DNA from: Cryomorphaceae bacterium
GTDB lineage: Bacteria; Bacteroidota; Bacteroidia; Flavobacteriales; BACL11
DNA length: 5,148 bases
Reading direction: 5' to 3'
Assembly (NCBI GenBank): GCA_949531795.1
Contig: CATIQX010000056.1
Span: 1-5,148, forward strand
Shown: positions 1-5,148 of the stretch, piece by piece
How positions within the stretch are numbered: position 1 is the stretch's first letter
How the letters are laid out: each line of letters begins with the position of its first letter
The notes under the pieces: model-generated
The model's database searches: none
The model's input: only the letters and a program-made list of their open reading frames with translations
Told to the model about the DNA's origin: nothing
Program-made: the position numbers and the translations under genes

Positions 1-209
1 GCCTTTCTAATTTCTTTGTTAGGAGGAGTAGCTGTTATGCCACAAAGAATTATTTTTTCAATTAAAAAAGCATCTGAGGTGCGAAATACCGAACCAACAT
101 TTAAGGCACTCCTTACATTGTCGAGTATAATGGTAATAGGTGTTTTTTTAGCTATTTTAAACTCTTCAATATTTATTCTTTGTAAATCTTTGTTTTTTAA
201 CTTTTTCAT
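1..209 (-). CDS. SpoU/TrmH-family RNA 2'-O-methyltransferase, N-terminal part (cut by window edge)
   Basis: Reading the minus strand from an ATG at 209-207 gives 69 uninterrupted codons that continue past the left edge. The protein starts MKKLKNKDLQRINIEEFK. It then shows the first SPOUT motif, LDNVRSALNVGSVFRTSDAF, at about residues 29-48, with N37, G39 and R43 in the N-x-G-x-x-x-R pattern. In this superfamily that arginine belongs to the catalytic motif 1. The segment ICGI/TATPPNKEIRK-like region (55-69, LCGITATPPNKEIRK) is also typical of the short Bacteroidota SpoU proteins. Family members transfer a methyl group from S-adenosylmethionine to a ribose 2'-OH in tRNA or rRNA in the cytoplasm. 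The exact target cannot be read here because the cofactor-binding knot lies outside the window. The gene is divergent from mutS, with 35 bases between the two start codons. The family call is firm; the substrate is unknown. Confidence 0.9.
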   Translation of the reverse strand, partial: MKKLKNKDLQRINIEEFKIAKKTPITIILDNVRSALNVGSVFRTSDAFLIEKIILCGITATPPNKEIRK

Positions 210-221
210 CACTTATATTTG
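190..221 (+). promoter_or_regulatory. Probable mutS promoter (P1), TTG-N21-TAnnTTTG
   Basis: TTG at 190-192 (part of TTTG, 189-192) and TATATTTG at 214-221 are separated by 21 bases. This fits the known Bacteroidota primary sigma consensus of TTG, 17-23 bases, TAnnTTTG. Transcription would start at about 226-229, leaving a 16-19 base leader before the TTG start codon of mutS. The -33 half lies inside the opposite-strand methyltransferase coding sequence, and the -7 half covers bases just upstream of its ATG. Confidence 0.55.
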
Positions 222-247
222 TTGCAAAATTAAAGAATATATTTTTG
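219..247 (+). promoter_or_regulatory. Possible second promoter (P2) overlapping the mutS start codon
   Basis: TTG at 219-221, 18 bases, then TATTTTTG at 240-247 is a second full match to TTG-N17-23-TAnnTTTG. Its -33 half reuses the last bases of the P1 -7 box, and its last three bases are the TTG start codon of mutS. If used, transcripts would begin near 252-255, after that TTG, and could only be translated from the in-frame ATG at 287. In such AT-rich DNA a chance match is quite possible. Confidence 0.25.
225..232 (-). promoter_or_regulatory. Probable -7 promoter element of the methyltransferase gene
   Basis: On the minus strand this site reads TAATTTTG, an exact match to the Bacteroidota -7 consensus TAnnTTTG, and is followed by CAAC. 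It lies 15 bases before the methyltransferase ATG, so the leader would be very short (roughly 10 bases). The expected -33 TTG is absent; only a CTG sits 16 bases upstream (251-249). The match is therefore good for one half of the promoter and weak for the other. Confidence 0.45.
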
Positions 248-2845
248 TCAGTAAAGAAGAAGAAAGAAAAGAAAGTTACACCCTTAATGGGGCAGTATAA
301 TGCAATAAAAACCAAACATCCTGGCGCTTTATTATTATTTCGAGTTGGTGATTTTTACGAAACCTTTGGTGAAGATGCTGTTAAAGCATCTAGGATTTTA
401 GGTATTGTACTAACAGCAAGGAATAATGGGGATTCAAAAATTGAATTAGCTGGTTTTCCACATCATTCTTTAGACACTTACTTGCCTAAATTGGTAAGAG
501 CTGGAGAGAGAGTTGCAATCTGTGATCAGCTAGAAGATCCAAAACACGCAAAAGGAATAGTTAAAAGAGGCGTTACTGAATTGGTCACACCAGGAGTTTC
601 GTATAATGAATTAACTATAGAATCTAATAAAAATAATTTTTTAGCTGCAGTTTTTTACGGTAAGAAAAATATTGGAGTTTCTTTCTTAGATATTTCCACA
701 GGAGAATTTTTGATAGCAGAAGGTAATAGTGATTATGTAGATAAATTATTGCAAAGCTTAAGTCCTTCTGAAGTAATTTACCAGAAAACAAAAAACAAAA
801 AATTTGAAGAAGATTTTGGTTCTTCTCTCTATACTTATTTGCTGGATGATTGGGTCTTTACAACTGATTATACTAATGATTTACTAAACAAGCAATTTGG
901 TACAAATTCTTTAAAAGGCTTTGGTGTTATTGAGCTTGCTGATGGTGTTATTGCTGCAGGTGTGGCATTACATTACTTAAATGAAACACATCATCATCAA
1001 ACAAAAAATATTCTAGGGATTTCACGTATTGAACAGGATAAATATGTTTGGATGGATAGGTTTACAATCAGGAACTTAGAGCTATTTTATTCTCCAAATG
1101 AAGGGGCGAAAACATTCATTGAAGTGTTGGATGACACAAAATCAGCAATGGGAGCCAGGATGTTAAAAAGATGGTTGGCCTTGCCCTTAAAAAATAAAGA
1201 ACAGATAGCTAAACGTCATAACATAGTTGAGCAGATGCTTAAAAGTGAGACGCTATCAAATGTTCTCTCCCAAGAGATTGCTAGCATTGGAGATTTAGAA
1301 CGATTGATATCAAAAGTTGCTACTCTGCGTATAAACCCAAGGGAATGTGAGAGGTTAAAAGATGCATTAATTTCTTTGAAGCCTATTAAAGAAATTTGCT
1401 CTTCTTCAGGAAAAGATTTACAACAATTATCCAGTAAGATAAATACTTGTACGACTATAAAAGATAGGATAGAAAAAGAATTAAGTGATAACCCTCCTAT
1501 ACTTGTTAATAAAGGAAATGTAATAAAAGAAGGGGTAAATGCGGAGCTTGATGAATTGCGCTCTATTCAAAATTCTGGAAAGGAATATTTGAGTAAAATG
1601 CTTGAGCGAGAGATTGAACGGACTGGAATAACCTCTTTAAAGATATCCTTTAATAATGTATTTGGTTATTATTTGGAGGTGAGAAATAGGTTTAAGGAAC
1701 AGGTTCCTCATCAGTGGATAAGAAAACAAACACTTGTAAGTGCTGAGCGCTATATAACTGAAGAGTTAAAGGAATATGAACACAAGATTCTAAGTGCTGA
1801 AGGTAGAATTTCAGAAATTGAAAATGGTCTATTTTCTGAATTAGTACAAAGTATATCAGAACATATTCAGCCGATACAGCAAAATGCTTATATAGTTTCA
1901 CAATTAGATTGTTTACTTTCATTTTCATCTATCGCTAAAACACATAATTATGCTAAGCCAAGTGTTAATAATAGTTCTGATTTAATTATAAGAAAAGGAA
2001 GACACCCTGTAATTGAACAGCAACTGGAAATGGGTACGCCTTATATTTCTAATGATGTAATATTAAATAGAGATCATCAACAAATTATGATGATAACTGG
2101 ACCTAATATGTCTGGTAAATCAGCTTTGTTAAGGCAAACTGCACTTATTGTGCTAATGGCTCAAATAGGGAGTTTTGTTTCTGCAGAAGGCGCAGAAATA
2201 GGCTTGGTAGATAAAATATTTACTAGAGTGGGAGCTTCAGATAATATATCTATGGGAGAGTCTACTTTTATGGTGGAAATGAATGAAACTGCTAGTATTT
2301 TAAATAATCTCTCTGACAATAGTTTGATATTATTAGATGAAATAGGAAGAGGAACAAGTACTTATGATGGGATTTCTATTGCTTGGGCAATTGCTGAATA
2401 TTTGCATGAGCATCCTACTAAGGCAAAAACATTATTTGCTACCCATTATCATGAGCTAAACGAAATGACAGATCAGTTTTCTAGAGTAAAAAATTATAAT
2501 GTATCAGTAAAGGAAAGTGGGAAAAATATTATTTTTATTAGAACATTAAAGAAAGGAGGGAGTGAGCATAGTTTTGGTATACAAGTAGCTAAAATGGCAG
2601 GTATGCCAAAGCAGATTGTAAGAAAAGCAGAAAAAATATTGAGACAATTAGAATCTTTAAGGACAAAAGAAAGTAATACTGAGGCGATAACTGAGGAAAG
2701 TAATATGCAGATGAGTTTTTTTAAGTTAGATGATCCTATCTTAGAAGAGTTAAGAGAAGAAATAAAAATGTTGGATATCAATACATTAACACCAGTTGAA
2801 GCCTTGATGAAATTGAATGAAATAAAAAAACTACTAGGAAAGTAG
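245..2845 (+). CDS. mutS: DNA mismatch repair ATPase MutS
   Basis: The 866-residue protein has the full MutS1 plan and usual length. It is a cytoplasmic dimer-forming protein that binds mispaired or unpaired bases and, with ATP, recruits MutL. Residues 12-125 are the mismatch-reading domain, with the F37-Y38-E39 wedge in GDFYETF. A connector domain follows (about 130-255), then the lever and clamp (about 270-570; FGYYLEV at 473-479, RKQTL...ERYI after it). The ATPase domain has Walker A GPNMSGKS at 619-626, STFMVEM, Walker B LLDE with D698-E699, GRGTSTYDG, and THYHEL from 733. A helix-turn-helix dimer segment starts at SEHSFGI (773-779). QMSFF at 822-826 matches a sliding-clamp binding motif. 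The start is taken as TTG at 245: no ATG, GTG or other TTG lies in frame between the upstream stop at 158-160 and this point. The first in-frame ATG (287, residue 15) falls inside the conserved TPLMxQY block. The lysine-rich N-terminus is typical of relatives. Product certain; start likely but not certain. Confidence 0.97.
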   Translation: MSVKKKKEKKVTPLMGQYNAIKTKHPGALLLFRVGDFYETFGEDAVKASRILGIVLTARNNGDSKIELAGFPHHSLDTYLPKLVRAGERVAICDQLEDPKHAKGIVKRGVTELVTPGVSYNELTIESNKNNFLAAVFYGKKNIGVSFLDISTGEFLIAEGNSDYVDKLLQSLSPSEVIYQKTKNKKFEEDFGSSLYTYLLDDWVFTTDYTNDLLNKQFGTNSLKGFGVIELADGVIAAGVALHYLNETHHHQTKNILGISRIEQDKYVWMDRFTIRNLELFYSPNEGAKTFIEVLDDTKSAMGARMLKRWLALPLKNKEQIAKRHNIVEQMLKSETLSNVLSQEIASIGDLERLISKVATLRINPRECERLKDALISLKPIKEICSSSGKDLQQLSSKINTCTTIKDRIEKELSDNPPILVNKGNVIKEGVNAELDELRSIQNSGKEYLSKMLEREIERTGITSLKISFNNVFGYYLEVRNRFKEQVPHQWIRKQTLVSAERYITEELKEYEHKILSAEGRISEIENGLFSELVQSISEHIQPIQQNAYIVSQLDCLLSFSSIAKTHNYAKPSVNNSSDLIIRKGRHPVIEQQLEMGTPYISNDVILNRDHQQIMMITGPNMSGKSALLRQTALIVLMAQIGSFVSAEGAEIGLVDKIFTRVGASDNISMGESTFMVEMNETASILNNLSDNSLILLDEIGRGTSTYDGISIAWAIAEYLHEHPTKAKTLFATHYHELNEMTDQFSRVKNYNVSVKESGKNIIFIRTLKKGGSEHSFGIQVAKMAGMPKQIVRKAEKILRQLESLRTKESNTEAITEESNMQMSFFKLDDPILEELREEIKMLDINTLTPVEALMKLNEIKKLLGK

Positions 2846-2850
2846 TTTTT
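2826..2850 (+). terminator. Weak intrinsic terminator spanning the mutS stop codon
   Basis: AAAAACTACT (2826-2835) and AGTAGTTTTT (2841-2850) form a perfect 10-bp inverted repeat around a 5-base loop (aggaa). The right arm ends in five T's and contains the TAG stop at 2843-2845. The stem has only two G-C pairs, so it would be a weak hairpin, and part of the U-tract is paired. It sits between mutS and the separate tRNA promoter, where an end of transcription would be expected. Confidence 0.4.
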
Positions 2851-2854
2851 GGTT

Positions 2855-2883
2855 TTGTAGTATTGATTATTTAATTAAATTTG
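2855..2883 (+). promoter_or_regulatory. Promoter of the tRNA-Gly/tRNA-Leu unit
   Basis: TTG at 2855-2857 (in TTTTG) is followed after 18 bases by TAAATTTG at 2876-2883, an exact TAnnTTTG. The next bases, CCGTCC, are the only GC-rich patch in the intergenic DNA. Transcription would begin at about 2888-2891, only 4-7 bases before the mature 5' end of tRNA-Gly. A strong promoter with a GC-rich discriminator in front of stable RNA genes fits the general pattern for growth-rate-controlled RNA, but that regulation is inferred. Confidence 0.65.
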
Positions 2884-2894
2884 CCGTCCATATT

Positions 2895-2966
2895 GCGAGT
2901 GTAGCTCAGGGGTAGAGCATCACCTTGCCAAGGTGGGGGTCGTGAGTTCGAATCTCATCACTCGCT
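2895..2966 (+). tRNA. tRNA-Gly (anticodon GCC)
   Basis: The 72-base sequence folds into a full cloverleaf. The acceptor GCGAGTG (2895-2901) pairs with CACTCGC (2959-2965). The D-stem is GCTC/GAGC around AGGGGTA. The anticodon stem TCACC/GGTGG (one G-U pair) holds the loop TTGCCAA, with anticodon GCC at 2927-2929. The T-stem GTGAG/CTCAT (one G-U pair) holds TTCGAAT. The discriminator base is U at 2966, as usual for bacterial glycine tRNAs. CCA is not encoded (CGC follows), so it must be added enzymatically. It reads GGC and GGU codons and is the first gene of a two-tRNA transcript. Confidence 0.97.
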
Positions 2967-2993
2967 CGCAAGCTCTTTTTAAAACATTACCCT

Positions 2994-3077
2994 GCCCGGG
3001 TGGTGGAATTGGTAGACACGTTGGACTTAAAATCCAATGGACATTAGTCCGTACGGGTTCAAGTCCCGTCCCGGGTA
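2994..3077 (+). tRNA. tRNA-Leu (anticodon TAA)
   Basis: This 84-base class II tRNA has a long variable arm, as leucine tRNAs do. The acceptor GCCCGGG (2994-3000) pairs with CCCGGGT (3070-3076), with a G-U pair at the end. The anticodon stem TTGGA/TCCAA holds the loop CTTAAAA, with anticodon TAA at 3028-3030. The variable stem is GGAC/GTCC (3039-3050), and the T-arm is ACGGG-TTCAAGT-CCCGT. The discriminator is A at 3077, and CCA is not encoded. It reads UUA and UUG; UUA is a frequent leucine codon in this AT-rich genome. It lies 27 bases after tRNA-Gly, with no promoter seen between them, so the two are probably cut from one precursor. Confidence 0.97.
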
Positions 3078-3078
3078 C

Positions 3079-3116
3079 AGAACGGGAAACATTCGAAAGT
3101 TTGTTTCCCGTTTTTT
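3079..3116 (+). terminator. Strong intrinsic terminator of the tRNA unit
   Basis: AACGGGAAAC (3081-3090) and GTTTCCCGTT (3103-3112) are perfect reverse complements around a 12-base spacer. An extra A-T pair inside and G-U plus A-T pairs outside can lengthen the stem. The run TTTTTT at 3111-3116 follows directly. It starts only a few bases after the tRNA-Leu 3' end. There is no matching T-run on the minus strand, so it should work mainly for plus-strand transcription. Confidence 0.9.
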
Positions 3117-3185
3117 GTTTTAAAACCTCTAACCCTCCTTCTTTAAAATAAATGGTTTAGCTAGTAGAAACGTAAGAATTAATAT

Positions 3186-4370
3186 CTAAATATTACTTAT
3201 TATAATTTCAGTTGCTCCAGCATTACTTTTAATATAGTTTTTAGCTATTGATTTGTTAAAATTAATGGAAGATAAAATAGTGATTTCAAGTTCTGAATAA
3301 TTACTAATACTTTTTGCACCTCCTAATTCTATCAATTCATTGGCTTCTTTAAATTTTTGATAATTAGGACCAAATACTAATGGTAATCCAAATGTGGCAG
3401 CTTCCAGTATATTATGAATTCCTGATCCAAAGCCTCCGCCAATATAAGCAAGATCTCCATACTTATAAATATTAGATAGGATGCCTATACTGTCAATAAT
3501 TAGCACATTACAGTTGTTGATATTTGTATTGTCTGCTTTTGAAAATAATAAAGCATTAGTTTGCTTTTGTAATGCACTAATCTGCAGTATCTCATGAGGA
3601 GCAATAATGTAATTATAATTAGGGTTTCCCTTAATATATTTTGCTAAAAGCGCTTCATCCTGAGTCCAAGTACTTCCGCAAATAATGGTGGTTTTATTTT
3701 TGGTAAATTCTTCAATTAAAGGAATACTTACTGAATTTTGAGTATTAGCAATAACGCTATCAAATCGGGTGTCTCCAGCAACAGTACAGTTGGTAAAACC
3801 AATGTTTTGTAATAATTCTTTTGAGTTTTTGTCCTGAACAAAAAAGTGACTTACGTTATTAAGTTGCTTTGCAGCCCAATCATATTTAAAAAAATATTGC
3901 TCCCTCCTAAAGATACTTGAAACTGAATAAAAAGGAATATTTTTTTTATTGAGTTCAGTCATATAATTGAACCAAAATTCATACTTAATAAAAATTACTT
4001 TGATAGGATTTATAATACTTAAGAATTGTATTGCATTTTTTTTCGTATCAGAGGGGAGGTAAAAAACCCAATCAACTCCATCATAGTTTTTACGAATTTC
4101 ATAACCAGAAGGCGAAAAGAAGGTTAGTAATATTTTATGATTTGGATATTTTAGTTTATAACCTTCGATAATTGGTTTTCCTTGTTCAAATTCACCTAAT
4201 GAAGCACAATGAAACCAAACAATATCTTGATTTTCTTTTATTGCTTCAGTTAATTTTTGGAAAATAGCTTTTCTTCCTTTTACCCATAATTTAGCTTTAG
4301 CATTAAATAAGGCTGCAATATGAATTACAATTATATGAAGCTGAATACCGATAGTGTATAAAATACTCAT
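3186..4370 (-). CDS. waaA: 3-deoxy-D-manno-octulosonic acid (Kdo) transferase, GT30 family
   Basis: The 394-residue protein is slightly shorter than E. coli WaaA (about 425). WaaA moves Kdo from CMP-Kdo onto the lipid A precursor at the inner face of the cytoplasmic membrane, the first sugar step of the LPS core. A hydrophobic N-terminal anchor spans about residues 3-22. The N-terminal acceptor half contains HCASLGEFEQG (54-64), where E60 corresponds to the glutamate proposed as catalytic base in this family. KYEFWFN (129-135) stands where proteobacterial enzymes have ETE-W-PN. VQD (178-180) and GDTRFD (199-204) follow. The CMP-Kdo-binding half shows GSTWTQDE (232-239), APHE (257-260) and GGGFGSGIHNILEAA (312-326), then a FGPNYQKF segment, typical of a GT-B fold. 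Its ATG directly follows the TAA of the upstream barrel gene, so translation is probably coupled. The number of Kdo units it adds cannot be read from sequence. Confidence 0.95.
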   Translation of the reverse strand: MSILYTIGIQLHIIVIHIAALFNAKAKLWVKGRKAIFQKLTEAIKENQDIVWFHCASLGEFEQGKPIIEGYKLKYPNHKILLTFFSPSGYEIRKNYDGVDWVFYLPSDTKKNAIQFLSIINPIKVIFIKYEFWFNYMTELNKKNIPFYSVSSIFRREQYFFKYDWAAKQLNNVSHFFVQDKNSKELLQNIGFTNCTVAGDTRFDSVIANTQNSVSIPLIEEFTKNKTTIICGSTWTQDEALLAKYIKGNPNYNYIIAPHEILQISALQKQTNALLFSKADNTNINNCNVLIIDSIGILSNIYKYGDLAYIGGGFGSGIHNILEAATFGLPLVFGPNYQKFKEANELIELGGAKSISNYSELEITILSSINFNKSIAKNYIKSNAGATEIIISNI

Positions 4371-5102
4371 TTAGTAATAATGAAATTCCTCTTCATTTTT
4401 GCGGTGGATAGGAATAATCACCCCCATATTGATCCCTAATAAATTGTCCCAGCTTCTAGTGTTAGGCGTGTATTCTGCTTTGTCAAATAGGTATGGGCGT
4501 TTATTTTTTGTGTAAGCAATAATCATATTTACTCCAGCATACATCTGAAACTTTCCATTTGGGCTATAAAATTTATAGCTTGCGTCCCATTTTGTACTAA
4601 TACCATTTGTCAAGCGATCATATCCTTTTTTGTACTCCTCATCCAATTGAGGTACGTTTTGGTTTTTAGTATCAATAAAAATTTGATGTTGCAAAACCCC
4701 TCCTCCTATTGAGAGATAAAGACCACTTAAATTATTTTCTTTTGGGTGGTATGCATATCCGACAAAGGCATGAACATCAAATCCTCTTTGCATAAGGTTT
4801 ATGTTTGAATATGTTCCGTCTGCTCCAATTATTGCTCCAACTGATGTAGTAATGTTGTTAAAAATAGAAGTGTCTTTTACGTTATTGCCAAAGATGTATC
4901 CTCCTTCTACACCGAAAAACATGTTATTTTCTTTTTCTTTAAAGAAAGAAAAGCCAATAGATGAATTATCGCCAAATCTGTCAGCTAAGTTACCTATAGG
5001 AAATTGATGAGTATATCCAAAAGTAATTGCGGTTTGCTTATTTTTTTGGGCAAAAGAGGTGAAAAAAAAGCAAATAAAACAAAGGGTTGATAGCTTTCTC
5101 AT
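4371..5102 (-). CDS. Secreted, predicted outer-membrane beta-barrel protein of unknown function
   Basis: I do not recognise a named function. The 243-residue product starts with a clear signal peptide: R2-K3, a hydrophobic stretch 4-17, and a likely cut after A18 (SFA-Q). Neither cysteine (8 or 11) sits in a good lipobox, so a lipoprotein is unlikely. The mature part has about eight alternating, aromatic-rich segments that look like beta-strands: near 24-36, 47-57, 61-72, 107-119, 126-143, 167-180, 184-198 and 220-232. They are separated by polar loops, the longest near 73-106, 144-166 and 199-219. This suggests a small eight-stranded barrel, although the C-terminus (EEEFHYY) extends past the last strand. 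Probable family signatures are FPIGNLADRFG (34-44) and DTKNQNVPQLDEEYKKGYD (144-162). It is the first gene of an operon with waaA, with no gap between them, which hints at a role in outer-membrane or LPS assembly; that is inference. The ATG at 5102 suits the signal peptide. Confidence 0.8.
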   Translation of the reverse strand: MRKLSTLCFICFFFTSFAQKNKQTAITFGYTHQFPIGNLADRFGDNSSIGFSFFKEKENNMFFGVEGGYIFGNNVKDTSIFNNITTSVGAIIGADGTYSNINLMQRGFDVHAFVGYAYHPKENNLSGLYLSIGGGVLQHQIFIDTKNQNVPQLDEEYKKGYDRLTNGISTKWDASYKFYSPNGKFQMYAGVNMIIAYTKNKRPYLFDKAEYTPNTRSWDNLLGINMGVIIPIHRKNEEEFHYY

Positions 5103-5124
5103 AATTGATTATCAGATTTGTGGG

Positions 5125-5132
5125 CTAAAATA
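5125..5132 (-). promoter_or_regulatory. Possible -7 element of the barrel-waaA operon
   Basis: On the minus strand the site reads TATTTTAG, one mismatch from TAnnTTTG, 22 bases before the ATG of the barrel gene. The matching -33 TTG would lie beyond the right edge, so it cannot be checked. No other candidate is visible in the 46 bases upstream, and an upstream gene could also drive the operon. Confidence 0.2.
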
Positions 5133-5148
5133 CATTTTCAGTGGCTAA

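Noticed and set aside
16..300. 94-codon plus-strand open frame at the left edge
   Set aside because: It lies mostly antisense to the clearly conserved SpoU methyltransferase, overlaps the mutS start in another frame, and has no recognisable protein features beyond a chance hydrophobic run.
969..1010. Histidine-rich patch in MutS (ETHHHQTKN), considered as a metal site
   Set aside because: It lies at the connector-to-lever junction, where related MutS proteins commonly have one or two histidines. There is no accompanying metal-binding pattern.
1692..1928. Minus-strand open frames inside mutS (also 2494-2781)
   Set aside because: Both are antisense shadows of strongly conserved MutS coding sequence, with no promoter or family resemblance.
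2933..3151. 72-codon plus-strand open frame starting inside tRNA-Gly
   Set aside because: It runs through both tRNAs and the terminator. Such frames are a common false prediction over tRNA genes.
4801..5007. 68-codon plus-strand open frame opposite the barrel gene
   Set aside because: It is antisense to a gene with a clear signal peptide and strand pattern, and shows no features of its own.
5103..5148. Possible C-terminus of another minus-strand gene (frame ending LATENVF, stop near 5127-5125)
   Set aside because: Only seven codons are visible, which is too little to tell coding from non-coding. The same bases could hold the operon promoter.

Overview
This is a low-GC window that looks like a member of the Bacteroidota, most probably the Flavobacteriia. 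Three things suggest this. The proteins have the family's typical wording (MutS with GDFYETFGEDA and GPNMSGKSA, WaaA with HCASLGEFEQG). Several promoters match the Bacteroidota form TTG-N17-23-TAnnTTTG instead of the E. coli form. No Shine-Dalgarno sequence of convincing strength and spacing precedes the genes.

Layout from left to right. Positions 1-209 (minus strand) hold the first 69 codons of a SpoU/TrmH-type RNA methyltransferase that runs off the left edge. A short divergent control region, about 186-247, carries promoter elements for both strands so close together that two polymerases could hardly bind at once. Positions 245-2845 (plus strand) encode a complete MutS mismatch-repair ATPase that appears to start with TTG. 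A weak hairpin with a U-tract spans its stop codon. An independent tRNA unit follows on the plus strand: a consensus promoter (2855-2883), tRNA-Gly(GCC), tRNA-Leu(UAA) and a strong intrinsic terminator (to 3116). From the right edge, a two-gene minus-strand operon converges on the tRNAs. Its first gene (5102-4371) encodes a secreted, probably outer-membrane beta-barrel protein of unknown function. Its second gene (4370-3186) is waaA, the Kdo transferase of lipid A/LPS assembly. The TAA stop of the first gene directly touches the ATG of the second.

Functionally the window combines three housekeeping themes: nucleic-acid maintenance (rRNA/tRNA methylation and mismatch repair, transcribed divergently), translation (two tRNAs), and outer-membrane biogenesis (barrel protein plus WaaA). 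I see no mobile element, CRISPR array, phage gene or pseudogene, and no gene-free stretch longer than 300 bases. I did not find a novel system. The points most worth following are the barrel protein fused by operon to waaA, and the compact overlapping promoters and start-codon ambiguity at mutS.
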